Source of the DNA: Bacillus xiapuensis
GTDB taxonomy: Bacteria; Bacillota; Bacilli; Bacillales; Domibacillaceae
Direction of reading: 5' to 3'
NCBI RefSeq assembly: GCF_002797355.1
Contig: NZ_KZ454939.1
Location: forward strand, 1,211,828-1,275,827
DNA: 64,000 nucleotides
Positions 27,449-37,248 of this stretch are shown here, one piece after another. Below the pieces are notes generated by a model. It had not been told where the DNA came from. It made no database searches and saw only the letters and a list, made by a program, of their open reading frames with translations. A program made the translations under genes and the position numbers. Each line of letters opens with the position of its first letter. Within the stretch, counting starts at the first letter, position 1.

Positions 27449-29194
27449 TCAGTTTTCTAATTGCTGAGCGGACAGCTTGCGGTAAAGAGGATGCTGATTG
27501 TATAACTGCTCATGCGTGCCCATACCAGTAATTTGTCCATTCTCAATGACGACGATCTGATCAGCCTTGACGATTGTAGACAGACGGTGAGCGATCACAA
27601 GAGTGGTCCGGCCGGTCATCAGCTCTTCTAAAGCTTGTTGCACAAGCCGCTCCGAGCCGCTGTCTAAATTGGAGGTAGCCTCATCAAGCAGCAAGATTTT
27701 CGGATTGCGGATGAATGCCCGGGCAATAGCGATTCTTTGGCGTTGCCCGCCTGACAGTTTCATTCCCCGCTCCCCGACTGGTGTGTCGTATTGATCGGGC
27801 AACGCTTCGATAAACTCGGCGGCATTCGCCAGCTGAGCGGCCTTTTTTACCTCTGCGATGGAAACTTTGTCTTTCATTCCGTAACGGATGTTTTCAAAGA
27901 TTGTTCCTGACATGATCGGGCTTTCTTGGGAAACATAACCGATTTGCTGCCTCCAGGATTCCAGCTGGAACGAGGCGATGTTCATTTCTCCTAGTGTGAT
28001 TTCTCCGCTGTCGGGCTGATAAAACCGTTCAAGCAATGCAAACAGCGTCGTCTTTCCGCTGCCGCTGGGACCGACGAAAGCGGTGGTTTTGCCGCTAGGG
28101 ATCGTCAAGGTGATGTCATTCAATAGCGGTTTGCCTTCAGAGTAGCCGAACGATACGTCTTTAAAGCAGATAGATTGCGAAGCGGCATCTGCGAGCTGGC
28201 CTTGCTTTTCTGCTTCGGGTTTTAATAATAGCATTTCTTGAATCCGTTCTGTTGCGCCCATTGCCTTTTGAAAAGAAGTGAAGAAAGCGGCCATTTGACT
28301 GAAGGGGATAACAATTTGAAACAGGTAAATGATAATGGCCACAAGCGAGCCGGAACTCAGCGCTCCAGAAGCGACGCGAACGCCTCCGTAGCCAATTAAT
28401 ACAACGAGCACGAGCATCATAATAACGGTCATTAGCGGAGAAACCACCGATTGAAGGAGCGCTTCTTTTAGTCCATATTGAAAAAGCTGGTGAATTCGCT
28501 GGTAGCCTTTCGACCGTTCAGCGCTTTCCGAGCTGTAGGCTTTAACAAGACGAATATCCGCCAGTACTCGGCCGAGATCACCTGAAAATCCGGCCATTTC
28601 TTCTTGGGTACTTTTAGAAATTTGATACATTTTTTGTCCTAACGGCAGAATAATCAGCACAGCCAGCGGTACCGCTACAATCATGATCAGCGTCATTTTC
28701 CAGTCAATCATTAATAGAAGAATGACCGCTCCGATAATGGAAATAATGCCTGTAACAAAGGAAATCAGATGCTGGCTGATGAGCATTTTGATCATATTGG
28801 TATCCTGTGTTACGCGGCTCATCGTTTCGCCGGATTCATGCTGGTCAAAATAGGAGATCGGCAGAGCAAGAATTTGCTTCCATAGCCGCTGCCGAATTGA
28901 CTGGACGACGGATTCGCCGATATAACTCATTAAATAAAATGAAAAGCCGCCTGAGAGGATTTGAATGAAGAAGCTTCCGCACAGCCATAAAATCACCGAA
29001 GCCCGCAGCTGATTTTCGGCTAGCTGATCCACGAGATCCCGTGTGAAAAGTGGGACAACTAGCCCCGCGGCCGTTTCCAGCAAACTTAAAGCAACCGCAG
29101 CAATCATCATCCATTTGGACAGTTCGCTCTTCGTAAACATCTGCAGAAAGGATTTCCAGCGTAAAGCAGCTGACTGCTCATCATTCTTTTTCAT
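27449..29194 (-). CDS. BmrA-like multidrug ABC exporter (fused membrane and ATPase domains)
   Basis: A 581-residue half-transporter: six transmembrane helices in residues ~1-310 (including VALSLLETAAGLVVPLF and GFSFYLMSYIGESVV), then an ATPase with Walker A VGPSGSGKTTLFALLERFY, signature LSGGQRQRIAIARAF, Walker B ILLLDEATSNLDS and H-loop IAHRLST. It is homologous along its length to B. subtilis BmrA (YvcC), so a homodimeric multidrug or lipid flippase is expected. It overlaps a short upstream ORF (29191-29280) by the ATGA arrangement and has AAAGGAGG for its own initiation. The only other minus-strand gene before 30 kb is that leader. Confidence 0.93.
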   Translation of the reverse strand: MKKNDEQSAALRWKSFLQMFTKSELSKWMMIAAVALSLLETAAGLVVPLFTRDLVDQLAENQLRASVILWLCGSFFIQILSGGFSFYLMSYIGESVVQSIRQRLWKQILALPISYFDQHESGETMSRVTQDTNMIKMLISQHLISFVTGIISIIGAVILLLMIDWKMTLIMIVAVPLAVLIILPLGQKMYQISKSTQEEMAGFSGDLGRVLADIRLVKAYSSESAERSKGYQRIHQLFQYGLKEALLQSVVSPLMTVIMMLVLVVLIGYGGVRVASGALSSGSLVAIIIYLFQIVIPFSQMAAFFTSFQKAMGATERIQEMLLLKPEAEKQGQLADAASQSICFKDVSFGYSEGKPLLNDITLTIPSGKTTAFVGPSGSGKTTLFALLERFYQPDSGEITLGEMNIASFQLESWRQQIGYVSQESPIMSGTIFENIRYGMKDKVSIAEVKKAAQLANAAEFIEALPDQYDTPVGERGMKLSGGQRQRIAIARAFIRNPKILLLDEATSNLDSGSERLVQQALEELMTGRTTLVIAHRLSTIVKADQIVVIENGQITGMGTHEQLYNQHPLYRKLSAQQLEN

Positions 29195-29280
29195 CTGCTT
29201 TTTCCTCCTTTCCTTGATAGCAAATGATCGCTTCTCCTATCCATTTTTCTTCTTTGGCCAATGCTGTAACTTTTCTTCAT
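29191..29280 (-). CDS. short leader ORF (29 codons) coupled to the ABC exporter
   Basis: An ORF with a good GGAGG site 7 nt before its ATG (29278-29280) and a stop TGA that overlaps the exporter start as ATGA. The peptide is very basic (about ten Lys/Arg, including GQRRKMDRRSD) with no recognisable domain. It could be a regulatory leader peptide acting by ribosome stalling or coupling, as bmrB does for bmrCD in B. subtilis, but there is no sequence relationship to claim. A different frame over the same bases also reads openly, so coding status is not secure. Confidence 0.45.
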   Translation of the reverse strand: MKKSYSIGQRRKMDRRSDHLLSRKGGKSR

Positions 29281-29319
29281 ATCATAACCTCCAAAAAATG
29301 ATTGTAATTTTATTGTAAG

Positions 29320-29743
29320 ACATTATGTTAGGTGAGGGCCAAATCTTTTTGCAATGAATTGGATAAATGAACAAAAACTGCTGTACGTAAGCTGGATCTT
29401 CTCCTAAAATAAGAAGATGGTGTAAATGAATCTTACTGCAGTGACATAAAGTGAACCTTCAAGAAATAGGGGGGATCTTTCACATCGCGCTGCTGTTTCT
29501 CTTAAAGAATTCTTGCGTATCAATCACTGATTTCAGAGGCAGACAGCTGAACTAAGAAGGTCATTTATGATGAAAGCAAAAGCATGGAAAGCGCAAGTCC
29601 CACTCAGGGATCCCAAGAGGGGAGCTTTATCCTGCTAGAAAGATAGAAAATGGCGGATATATCAGGAAGAAAGATCGAGCACGGAATGAGTGAATGGGAG
29701 ACGAATGGTTCAGAATGCCGGTCAAGAGGAAAGGAGAATACAG
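29320..29743. other. intergenic region upstream of glpP, no gene recognised
   Basis: About 420 bp with no supported ORF. It carries TAAAGTGAACCTTCAAG at 29457-29473 followed by a GGGGGGATCTTTCACATC-GCGCTGCT stretch, resembling the hairpin element near 1.65 kb but without the perfect stem. No convincing promoter or riboswitch was recognised. Confidence 0.55.
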
Positions 29744-30298
29744 ATGAGCTTTCATGGACAAAAGATTTTGCCTGCTATTCGGACAATGAAGGATTTTGAA
29801 AAGATGCTAGACACGCCCTTTGAATATGGAGTGTTCTTGGATTTGCACGTGGGGATGGTTAAAAGCGTGTTTGATTATGCGAAGCAGCACGGGAAAAAAA
29901 TGTTTTTGCACTTAGATTTAATTCATGGTCTTACAAGTGATGAACATGCCGCTGAGTTTGTCGCTCAGTATGTAAAGCCGTACGGCATTCTGTCAACTAA
30001 GGGAAATGCGATTATAAAAGCGAAGCAAAAAGGCCTCTATGTCACTCAGAGGGCTTTTATTATTGATTCAAGCGCCTTAAAGCGCAGCGTTAAACTGATT
30101 GAAAAAACCAATCCAGATTATATTGAAGTGCTGCCTGGTGTAGTGCCGAAAGTCATTAAAACGCTGCATGAAGAAACCGGTAAGCCTATTTTTGCCGGGG
30201 GCTTGATCGAGGAGCCGGCGGAAGTGGAGCTTGCTTTGGAGGCTGGGGCCTGTGCAATCACCACATCCAACCGCGATTTATGGAAGCATTTTTATTAA
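29744..30298 (+). CDS. glpP: Glycerol uptake operon antiterminator GlpP
   Basis: A 184-residue TIM-barrel-like RNA-binding antiterminator (GQKILPAIRTMKDFEKML, FLHLDLIHGLTSDEHAAEF, GILSTKGNAIIKAKQKGL, IEVLPGVVPKVI, IFAGGLIEEPAEVELAL). In B. subtilis GlpP with glycerol-3-phosphate binds the leader RNAs of glpFK and glpD and prevents termination. Both target leaders are in this window (31473-31549 and 33963-34025). AAAGGAG precedes ATG 29744. Confidence 0.95.
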   Translation: MSFHGQKILPAIRTMKDFEKMLDTPFEYGVFLDLHVGMVKSVFDYAKQHGKKMFLHLDLIHGLTSDEHAAEFVAQYVKPYGILSTKGNAIIKAKQKGLYVTQRAFIIDSSALKRSVKLIEKTNPDYIEVLPGVVPKVIKTLHEETGKPIFAGGLIEEPAEVELALEAGACAITTSNRDLWKHFY

Positions 30299-30301
30299 AT
30301 G

Positions 30302-30341
30302 AAAAAGGGGGCTGATTCTTAATCAATCAGCCTCCTTTTTT
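30302..30341. terminator. terminator between glpP and the PPK2 gene (both strands)
   Basis: AAAAGGGGGCTGATT (30303-30317) pairs with AATCAGCCTCCTTTT (30325-30339), followed by T. The minus-strand side also ends in T's, so it can serve the converging PPK2 gene. Confidence 0.85.
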
Positions 30342-30409
30342 GCCATTTCATATGCTCGGCAGCGCCAGCCATTTTGATCAGCAATTATTTTGCGTATGTA
30401 TCCTACCAA

Positions 30410-31168
30410 CTATTCAAATTGGCTGTAATCGGGCAGTCCAATACCTTTTTGTATTAAATTGCTTTCAATGTCAGCGACAATTTGTTGGATCACAGCTACT
30501 CGCGCATAACGCTTGTCATTTCCGGCAATAATATGCCATGGAGCCCATTCTTTGTCTGTTTTATGAAACATTTCTTCAGCCGCTTCTTCATATAAGTCCC
30601 ATTTTTCCCGGTTCCGCCAATCTTCGTCCGTCAGTTTCCAGCGTTTGAGCGGGTTATGCTTTCTCTCAAGAAAGCGTCTCTCTTGTTCATCTTTGCTAAT
30701 GTGTATCCAAAACTTGGATATAATATAGTGATCATCGCTCAATTGCTTCTCAAATTGATTGATTTCCTCGTAGGCACGCTTCCATTCACCTGATGAAGCA
30801 AAGCCTTCTATCCGTTCGACCAGCACCCGCCCATACCATGAACGGTCAAATATCGCGATTTGCCCGTGCTGCGGGATTTTTCGCCAAAATCGTTGCAAAT
30901 AGTGATAGCGCAGCTCGTGCGGAGCGGGGGCGGAAATAGGATGGACCTGCAAGCCGCGAGGATCCAATTTTTCCGTGCTGCGTTTAATCGCTCCGCCTTT
31001 ACCCGCGGCATCCCAGCCTTCCATTACGAGAATAAGGGCGATTTTTTCTTTAAATAAGAGCTGCTGAAGACTGAGCAGTCGCTGCTGGTACAGCTTTAAT
31101 TGCTTTTTGTACGTTTTTTTGCTTTCAATTTTTTTCGTTAGATCGGTAGCTGCTAATCGTTTCTGCAT
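30410..31168 (-). CDS. Polyphosphate kinase 2 family protein
   Basis: A single-domain 252-residue PPK2. Walker A is in LVMEGWDAAGKGGAIKRSTE, followed by LDPRGLQVHPISAPAPHELRYHYLQRFWRKIP, Walker B AIFDRSWYGRVLVERIE and the lid region RFLERKHNPLKRWKLTDEDW. PPK2 enzymes transfer phosphate between polyphosphate and nucleoside mono- or diphosphates; the class (ADP/GDP or AMP preference) cannot be read here. It interrupts the glp genes on the opposite strand. AAAGGAGG lies before ATG 31168. Confidence 0.92.
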   Translation of the reverse strand: MQKRLAATDLTKKIESKKTYKKQLKLYQQRLLSLQQLLFKEKIALILVMEGWDAAGKGGAIKRSTEKLDPRGLQVHPISAPAPHELRYHYLQRFWRKIPQHGQIAIFDRSWYGRVLVERIEGFASSGEWKRAYEEINQFEKQLSDDHYIISKFWIHISKDEQERRFLERKHNPLKRWKLTDEDWRNREKWDLYEEAAEEMFHKTDKEWAPWHIIAGNDKRYARVAVIQQIVADIESNLIQKGIGLPDYSQFE

Positions 31169-31193
31169 AGTTGAGGTTCCTCCTTTTGGTACT

Positions 31194-31202
31194 ATTTTAC
31201 CA
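31194..31202 (-). promoter_or_regulatory. extended -10 promoter of the PPK2 gene
   Basis: On the minus strand TG-G-TAAAAT (31202-31194), about 25 bp before the start codon; no clear -35. Confidence 0.45.
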
Positions 31203-31419
31203 TAAGAGAGGGCTTTCGGCAGTGGGTTTTTTGTCCTTATTGTGAAAAGGGTAACTCAAGAGAGCATCGCAGCGTCTCTTGCTTCGCGCAGACCCGAACG
31301 AGTCGCCGATTTGCTTGCTGCGATTTCCCGCTTAGCCTTTTGCTTTCCCATGCCATCCTTGGTCAGGGAGAAAGGCGGCTTGCAGGTTCAAAAATTCTGA
31401 TTCCGATCCTAAAAAAATG

Positions 31420-31448
31420 TTGACAACGCTTTCAATCCATTTTATGAT
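31420..31448 (+). promoter_or_regulatory. sigma-A promoter of glpFK
   Basis: A perfect -35 TTGACA (31420-31425), 17 bp, and TATGAT (31443-31448). Confidence 0.85.
31421..31434 (-). promoter_or_regulatory. cre site (CcpA operator) over the glpFK promoter
   Basis: On the minus strand TGAAAGCGTTGTCA matches the cre consensus TGWAARCGYTWNCW with one mismatch. It covers the -35, so CcpA should repress glpFK in the presence of preferred sugars, as in B. subtilis. Confidence 0.85.
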
Positions 31449-31472
31449 AGATGCAAGTTAATAATTTGTGAT

Positions 31473-31549
31473 AGAGAACAATGAGAACCACAGCTGGATC
31501 CTTCTGTAGAATGAAGGCGTTTGTTGTGCTTTTTTTGTTCTCTTTTTAT
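31473..31549 (+). terminator. GlpP-responsive leader terminator of glpFK
   Basis: AGAGAACAA (31473-31481) pairs with TTGTTCTCT (31535-31543), followed by TTTTATTTT. It sits between the promoter and glpF, so transcription must pass it; GlpP is the expected antiterminator. Confidence 0.8.
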
Positions 31550-31571
31550 TTTAATTGAGAGGATGAAACAC

Positions 31572-32384
31572 ATGACCCCATTTCTAGGTGAGCTACTTGG
31601 AACCGCTTTATTAATTGTATTGGGAGCGGGGGTAGTAGCGAATGTAAATTTAAAAAAATCTTATGCTTTTGGAGCAGGATGGCTCGTTATCGCTTGGGGC
31701 TGGGGCTTGGCGGTTGCGATGGCTGTTTATGCGGTCGGACAATTCAGCGGAGCGCATCTCAATCCAGCTGTGACGTTTGCTTTAGCGTTTAATGGTGATT
31801 TTCCTTGGGCGGATGTGCCGGGATATGTGCTGGCTCAGATGATTGGAGCGATCATCGGAGCAGCGATTACGTATCTTCACTTTTTGCCGCACTGGAAGGT
31901 GACAGACGATCCAGGTACGAAATTAGCTGTTTTTGCTACAGGACCGGCAATACCGCATACATTTTCAAATTTATTAAGCGAAATAATCGGTACATTTATT
32001 TTGACGCTGGGAATATTATCAATTGGAGCAAATAAATTTACGGATGGCTTAAATCCGTTTATTGTAGGGTTGTTAATTGTTGCAATTGGATTATCCCTAG
32101 GAGGGACAACAGGCTATGCCATTAACCCGGCCCGGGATCTGGGACCGAGAATTGCGCACTTTTTGCTGCCGATTGCAGGGAAGGGATCATCCAATTGGGG
32201 CTATGCATGGATACCGGTATTAGGCCCGACGCTGGGCGGATCTTTAGGCGGTTTGTTCTATAGAGCCGTATTTGCCGGAGAATTGGTCGCTGCATTTTGG
32301 GGAGTCTTAGCTGCAACAGCCGTTTTATTAGCGGCAGCATTCTTCTTTGGAAGAACCCAGGCGGATGTTCAAACAGAACGATAA
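31572..32384 (+). CDS. glpF: Glycerol uptake facilitator (aquaglyceroporin)
   Basis: A 270-residue MIP channel with six transmembrane helices and the two NPA boxes, SGAHLNPAVTFALAF and GYAINPARDLGPR; the D after the second NPAR is the glycerol-facilitator form. It admits glycerol by facilitated diffusion. ATG 31572 is chosen because GAGAGG lies 9 nt before it; an ATG at 31563 is too close to that site and the longer frame has none. It is followed 35 bp later by glpK in one transcript. Confidence 0.96.
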   Translation: MTPFLGELLGTALLIVLGAGVVANVNLKKSYAFGAGWLVIAWGWGLAVAMAVYAVGQFSGAHLNPAVTFALAFNGDFPWADVPGYVLAQMIGAIIGAAITYLHFLPHWKVTDDPGTKLAVFATGPAIPHTFSNLLSEIIGTFILTLGILSIGANKFTDGLNPFIVGLLIVAIGLSLGGTTGYAINPARDLGPRIAHFLLPIAGKGSSNWGYAWIPVLGPTLGGSLGGLFYRAVFAGELVAAFWGVLAATAVLLAAAFFFGRTQADVQTER

Positions 32385-32416
32385 ATGGCACATGTTGATT
32401 AAAACAGGAGGAATAA

Positions 32417-33929
<1,513 letters not shown>

Positions 33930-33962
33930 GGAATTAAGTTAATAGCTTGTCTGGAGACTAAG

Positions 33963-34025
33963 AGAGACCGATCGGCGTAGTGTTTGATTTCGCTATGTTT
34001 AGACGGTCTCTTTTTGTTTTTTTTT
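33963..34025 (+). terminator. GlpP-responsive leader terminator of glpD
   Basis: AGAGACCG (33963-33970) pairs with CGGTCTCT (34004-34011), followed by a long T-run to 34025. It sits 37 bp before glpD, and the promoter-leader-gene layout is that of B. subtilis glpD. Confidence 0.85.
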
Positions 34026-34062
34026 GCGAGTGAATGGGTACTTTAATAACTGGAGGGAATTC

Positions 34063-35718
34063 ATGATGACTTTTTCAAGCATGCAGCGAAGCGATGTAAT
34101 CAATCAATTACAGTCTAATGTATATGACCTGGTTGTAATCGGGGGCGGCATAACCGGATCAGGGATTGCGCTTGATGCCGTAACAAGAGGGATGAAAGTA
34201 GCCGTAGTAGAGATGCAGGATTTTGCCGCCGGCACATCAAGCCGTTCCACCAAACTGGTTCACGGAGGACTTCGTTATTTAAAACAATTTGAAGTGAAAA
34301 TGGTGGCTGAAGTAGGGAAGGAACGAGCAATTGTTTATGAAAATGGCCCGCATGTGACGACGCCTGAGTGGATGCTTCTTCCTTTGCACAAAGGCGGGAC
34401 ATTCGGAAAGTTCTCAACAAACATCGGCCTGAGAGTGTATGACTATCTCGCAGGTGTGAAGAAGTCGGAGAGAAGATCGATGCTCTCTAGAGAGGAGACG
34501 CTCCAAAAAGAACCTCTGATTAAAAAAGAAGGTTTAATCGGCGGCGGCTATTACGTGGAATATCGCACGGATGATGCCCGGCTTACGATTGAAGTCATGA
34601 AAAAAGCCGTTGAAGAAGGAGCGCTTTCCATTAATTATGTAAAAGCGGAAGATTTCATTTATGAGAACAAAAAAGTGGCCGGTATTAAGGCGAAGGATTT
34701 ATTGACCGGTGAAATGCTCGAGATTAAAGCGAAGAAGGTAGTCAACGCGGCCGGTCCATGGGTGGATGCCGTCCGCAAAAAAGACTACTCCACAAATAAT
34801 AAGAAACTAAGATTAACGAAAGGCGTGCATATCGTCATTGATCAATCGAAGTTTCCGCTGCACCAAGCGGTATATTTTGACACGCCGGACGGACGCATGG
34901 TATTTGCCATCCCGCGTGAAGGCAAAACGTATGTAGGAACGACCGATACATTCTTCGACAAGGATACAGCGAATCCGAAGACGCTTGCTGAAGACCGTGA
35001 TTATCTTTTGAAGGCGATTCATTATATGTTCCCTGAAGTGAAATTAACAGCAAAAGATGTGGAATCAAGCTGGGCCGGCGTTCGTCCTTTAATATATGAA
35101 GAAGGAAAAGACCCTTCTGAAATCTCCCGAAAAGATGAGCTTTGGGAGGGAGAGAGCGGCTTAATGACGATCGCCGGCGGAAAGCTGACAGGTTATCGCA
35201 AAATGGCCGAAACTGTAGTCGACCTTGTTTCAAAGCGCCTTTCTGAGGAAGAGGGGAGATCATTTAAAGGCATTCAAACACGGCATCTGCCAATTTCAGG
35301 AGGAGATATCGGCGGCTCGAAAAATCTGCAGTCTTTTGTGGACAAGAAAGCAAAAGAAGCGGTTTCCTTCGGCCTAACGGAAGAACAGGGAAGAAGGTTA
35401 GCCAGCATGTACGGTTCAAACGTGGATAAGCTGTTTAATATTGCGCAAGAGAACCAGAATCCGATGCTGCCGAAAGACGTCTATGCGCAAGCGGTGTATG
35501 CCGTGAAGCATGAGATGGCGACAAAGCCGGTTGACTTCTTTATTCGCCGCACTGGAGCTGTATTTTTCAATATTGAATGGGCAAAAAAATATAAAGAACC
35601 CGTAATTGATTTGATGGCTGAGATGCTTGGTTGGGATGAGGCTGTTAAGAAAGCCTACACCGCAGAATTGAATCAGCAAATTCAAGATGCCGAAACACCA
35701 GTTGACGTACAGCCTTAA
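34063..35718 (+). CDS. glpD: Aerobic glycerol-3-phosphate dehydrogenase
   Basis: A 551-residue membrane-associated FAD enzyme that oxidises glycerol-3-phosphate to dihydroxyacetone phosphate and reduces quinone. The FAD motif is [18 protein letters not shown]; further conserved blocks are [50 protein letters not shown] and [12 protein letters not shown]. The MM start with GGAGGG at 34052 matches the beginning of B. subtilis GlpD; ATG 34066 is a close alternative. Controlled by the leader terminator upstream. Confidence 0.97.
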   Translation: MMTFSSMQRSDVINQLQSNVYDLVVIGGGITGSGIALDAVTRGMKVAVVEMQDFAAGTSSRSTKLVHGGLRYLKQFEVKMVAEVGKERAIVYENGPHVTTPEWMLLPLHKGGTFGKFSTNIGLRVYDYLAGVKKSERRSMLSREETLQKEPLIKKEGLIGGGYYVEYRTDDARLTIEVMKKAVEEGALSINYVKAEDFIYENKKVAGIKAKDLLTGEMLEIKAKKVVNAAGPWVDAVRKKDYSTNNKKLRLTKGVHIVIDQSKFPLHQAVYFDTPDGRMVFAIPREGKTYVGTTDTFFDKDTANPKTLAEDRDYLLKAIHYMFPEVKLTAKDVESSWAGVRPLIYEEGKDPSEISRKDELWEGESGLMTIAGGKLTGYRKMAETVVDLVSKRLSEEEGRSFKGIQTRHLPISGGDIGGSKNLQSFVDKKAKEAVSFGLTEEQGRRLASMYGSNVDKLFNIAQENQNPMLPKDVYAQAVYAVKHEMATKPVDFFIRRTGAVFFNIEWAKKYKEPVIDLMAEMLGWDEAVKKAYTAELNQQIQDAETPVDVQP

Positions 35719-35740
35719 ACCTGAATTATCGACGGAAGAT

Positions 35741-35814
35741 GAAGGGACCAAATTCCTGCAAACCAGCTAATATCCAGCGATGGATAGCGAAGGGAATCGG
35801 GTCCCTTCTTTTTA
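35741..35814 (+). terminator. long terminator hairpin of glpD
   Basis: GAAGGGACC (35741-35749) pairs with GGTCCCTTC (35800-35808), extended by ATTCC/GGAAT and an inner GCTA-TCC/GGATAGC stem; CTTTTTATT follows. Confidence 0.8.
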
Positions 35815-35930
35815 TTAGAAGGCGTGCTTATAGGTTTAAAAAAGAAAAAAATGGCGAGAATGAATGATGATCATCAACAAGGAGCCTAAACTTATGTTAC
35901 GATAAGAAAAAACAAAAGGCAGGGAAGACA

Positions 35931-36875
35931 TTGCAGCAACTTGATAAACTTATCGTGATTATTGGCCCGACAGCGGTTGGAAAAACAGCGCTCAGCATTC
36001 ACTTGGCCAAACGATTTAATGGAGAAATTATCAGCGGAGATTCAATGCAGATTTATCGCGGAATGGATATCGGCACTGCGAAGATCAAACAGGATGAAAT
36101 GGAAGGGATTCCTCATCACTTGCTTGACATAAAAGAGCCGCATCAATCCTTTTCCGCTGCGGAATTTCAAGACATCGTAAGAAGGAAAATCAAAGAAATA
36201 ACCGAAAGAGGCGCGCTGCCCATCATTGTGGGCGGAACCGGGTTATACATACAATCAGTAATTTACGATTATCGCTTTTCAGACAAAGGAGGGGACGAAG
36301 CCTTTCGTCTCAAGCTCGAAGAAAAAGCCGAAAAGATTGGCAAAGCAGCACTTTATGAAGAATTATTGAAAGTGGATCCGGAGGCAGCTAAAAAGATCCA
36401 TCCTAATAATGTCCGCCGCGTCATTCGAGCCTTGGAAGTTTTCCAAACCACCGGAAGAAAAATGTCGGAATATCTGGAAAAGCAGGAGTCCAAGCAGCTG
36501 TATGATGTCGCCCTCATTGGATTGACGATGGATCGCGAACTGCTTTACAGCCGCATTAACGCGCGCGTGGATCAAATGATGAAGGAGGGGCTTCTTCAAG
36601 AAGTGGAAAGCTTGTGGCAGCGGGGCATTCGAGAGGGGCAAGCAGTCCAAGCCATCGGCTATAAAGAGCTATTTGCTTACCTTGCTGGTGAATGCACACT
36701 TGAAGAAGCGGTGGATCAGCTTAAGCAAAATTCAAGAAGATATGCCAAGCGTCAGCTCACCTGGTTCCGCAATAAATTGCCGGTCGACTGGTTCGATGTA
36801 ACCGATGAAAAGCGCCGAACGGAAAAAATTAAAGAAATTAGTGATTTCCTAGCAGGAAAGCTGCGTTTGAAATAG
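35931..36875 (+). CDS. miaA: tRNA dimethylallyltransferase MiaA
   Basis: A 314-residue P-loop prenyltransferase that adds a dimethylallyl group to A37 of tRNAs, giving the substrate of MiaB. The Walker A is IIGPTAVGKTALSI (residues ~9-22), followed by GEIISGDSMQIYRGMDIGTAK, the IPHHLLDI loop and IIVGGTGLYIQSVIYDY. The start is TTG 35931 with GGCAGGGA upstream. It is followed 37 bp later by hfq, the common bacterial order. Confidence 0.96.
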   Translation: MQQLDKLIVIIGPTAVGKTALSIHLAKRFNGEIISGDSMQIYRGMDIGTAKIKQDEMEGIPHHLLDIKEPHQSFSAAEFQDIVRRKIKEITERGALPIIVGGTGLYIQSVIYDYRFSDKGGDEAFRLKLEEKAEKIGKAALYEELLKVDPEAAKKIHPNNVRRVIRALEVFQTTGRKMSEYLEKQESKQLYDVALIGLTMDRELLYSRINARVDQMMKEGLLQEVESLWQRGIREGQAVQAIGYKELFAYLAGECTLEEAVDQLKQNSRRYAKRQLTWFRNKLPVDWFDVTDEKRRTEKIKEISDFLAGKLRLK

Positions 36876-36912
36876 AATTATTAATGTATAGATAGAAAGA
36901 GGAGGAGTAGTC

Positions 36913-37146
36913 ATGAAACAAGGGATTAACATTCAAGATCAGTTTTTAAATCAAATGCGTAAAGATGGTACGCTAGTAACTGTATTTTTGTTAAATGGAT
37001 TTCAATTGCGCGGTCATATAAAAGGCTTTGACAATTTCACGGTTTTATTTGAATCAGATGGCAAGCAGCAGTTAGTATATAAGCATGCAATTTCCACATT
37101 TGCTCCGCAGCGGAACGTTCCAATTTCATTAGAAGAGCAGGAATAA
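36913..37146 (+). CDS. hfq: RNA-binding protein Hfq
   Basis: A 77-residue Sm-like protein with the Sm1 segment ([19 protein letters not shown]) and the Hfq signature YKHAIST. It forms RNA-binding hexamers; its role in Bacillus is milder than in enterobacteria. AGGAGG precedes the ATG. It ends at an efficient terminator. Confidence 0.97.
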   Translation: MKQGINIQDQFLNQMRKDGTLVTVFLLNGFQLRGHIKGFDNFTVLFESDGKQQLVYKHAISTFAPQRNVPISLEEQE

Positions 37147-37166
37147 ACGGGTAAAACGGATAAAAG

Positions 37167-37196
37167 CGTGTACATTTACTTGTACACGTTTTTTTT
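37167..37196 (+). terminator. intrinsic terminator of miaA-hfq
   Basis: CGTGTACA (37167-37174) pairs with TGTACACG (37181-37188), followed by eight T. Confidence 0.88.
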
Positions 37197-37248
37197 ATGG
37201 GGAAAATCAGTTAAAATAGATGTACAAATAGAGAAGGAGCAGATGAAA

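Noticed and set aside
35865-35876. Perfect 12-bp palindrome TGATGATCATCA upstream of miaA
   Set aside because: Short, single occurrence, and 55 bp from the start without a recognisable promoter; could be chance.
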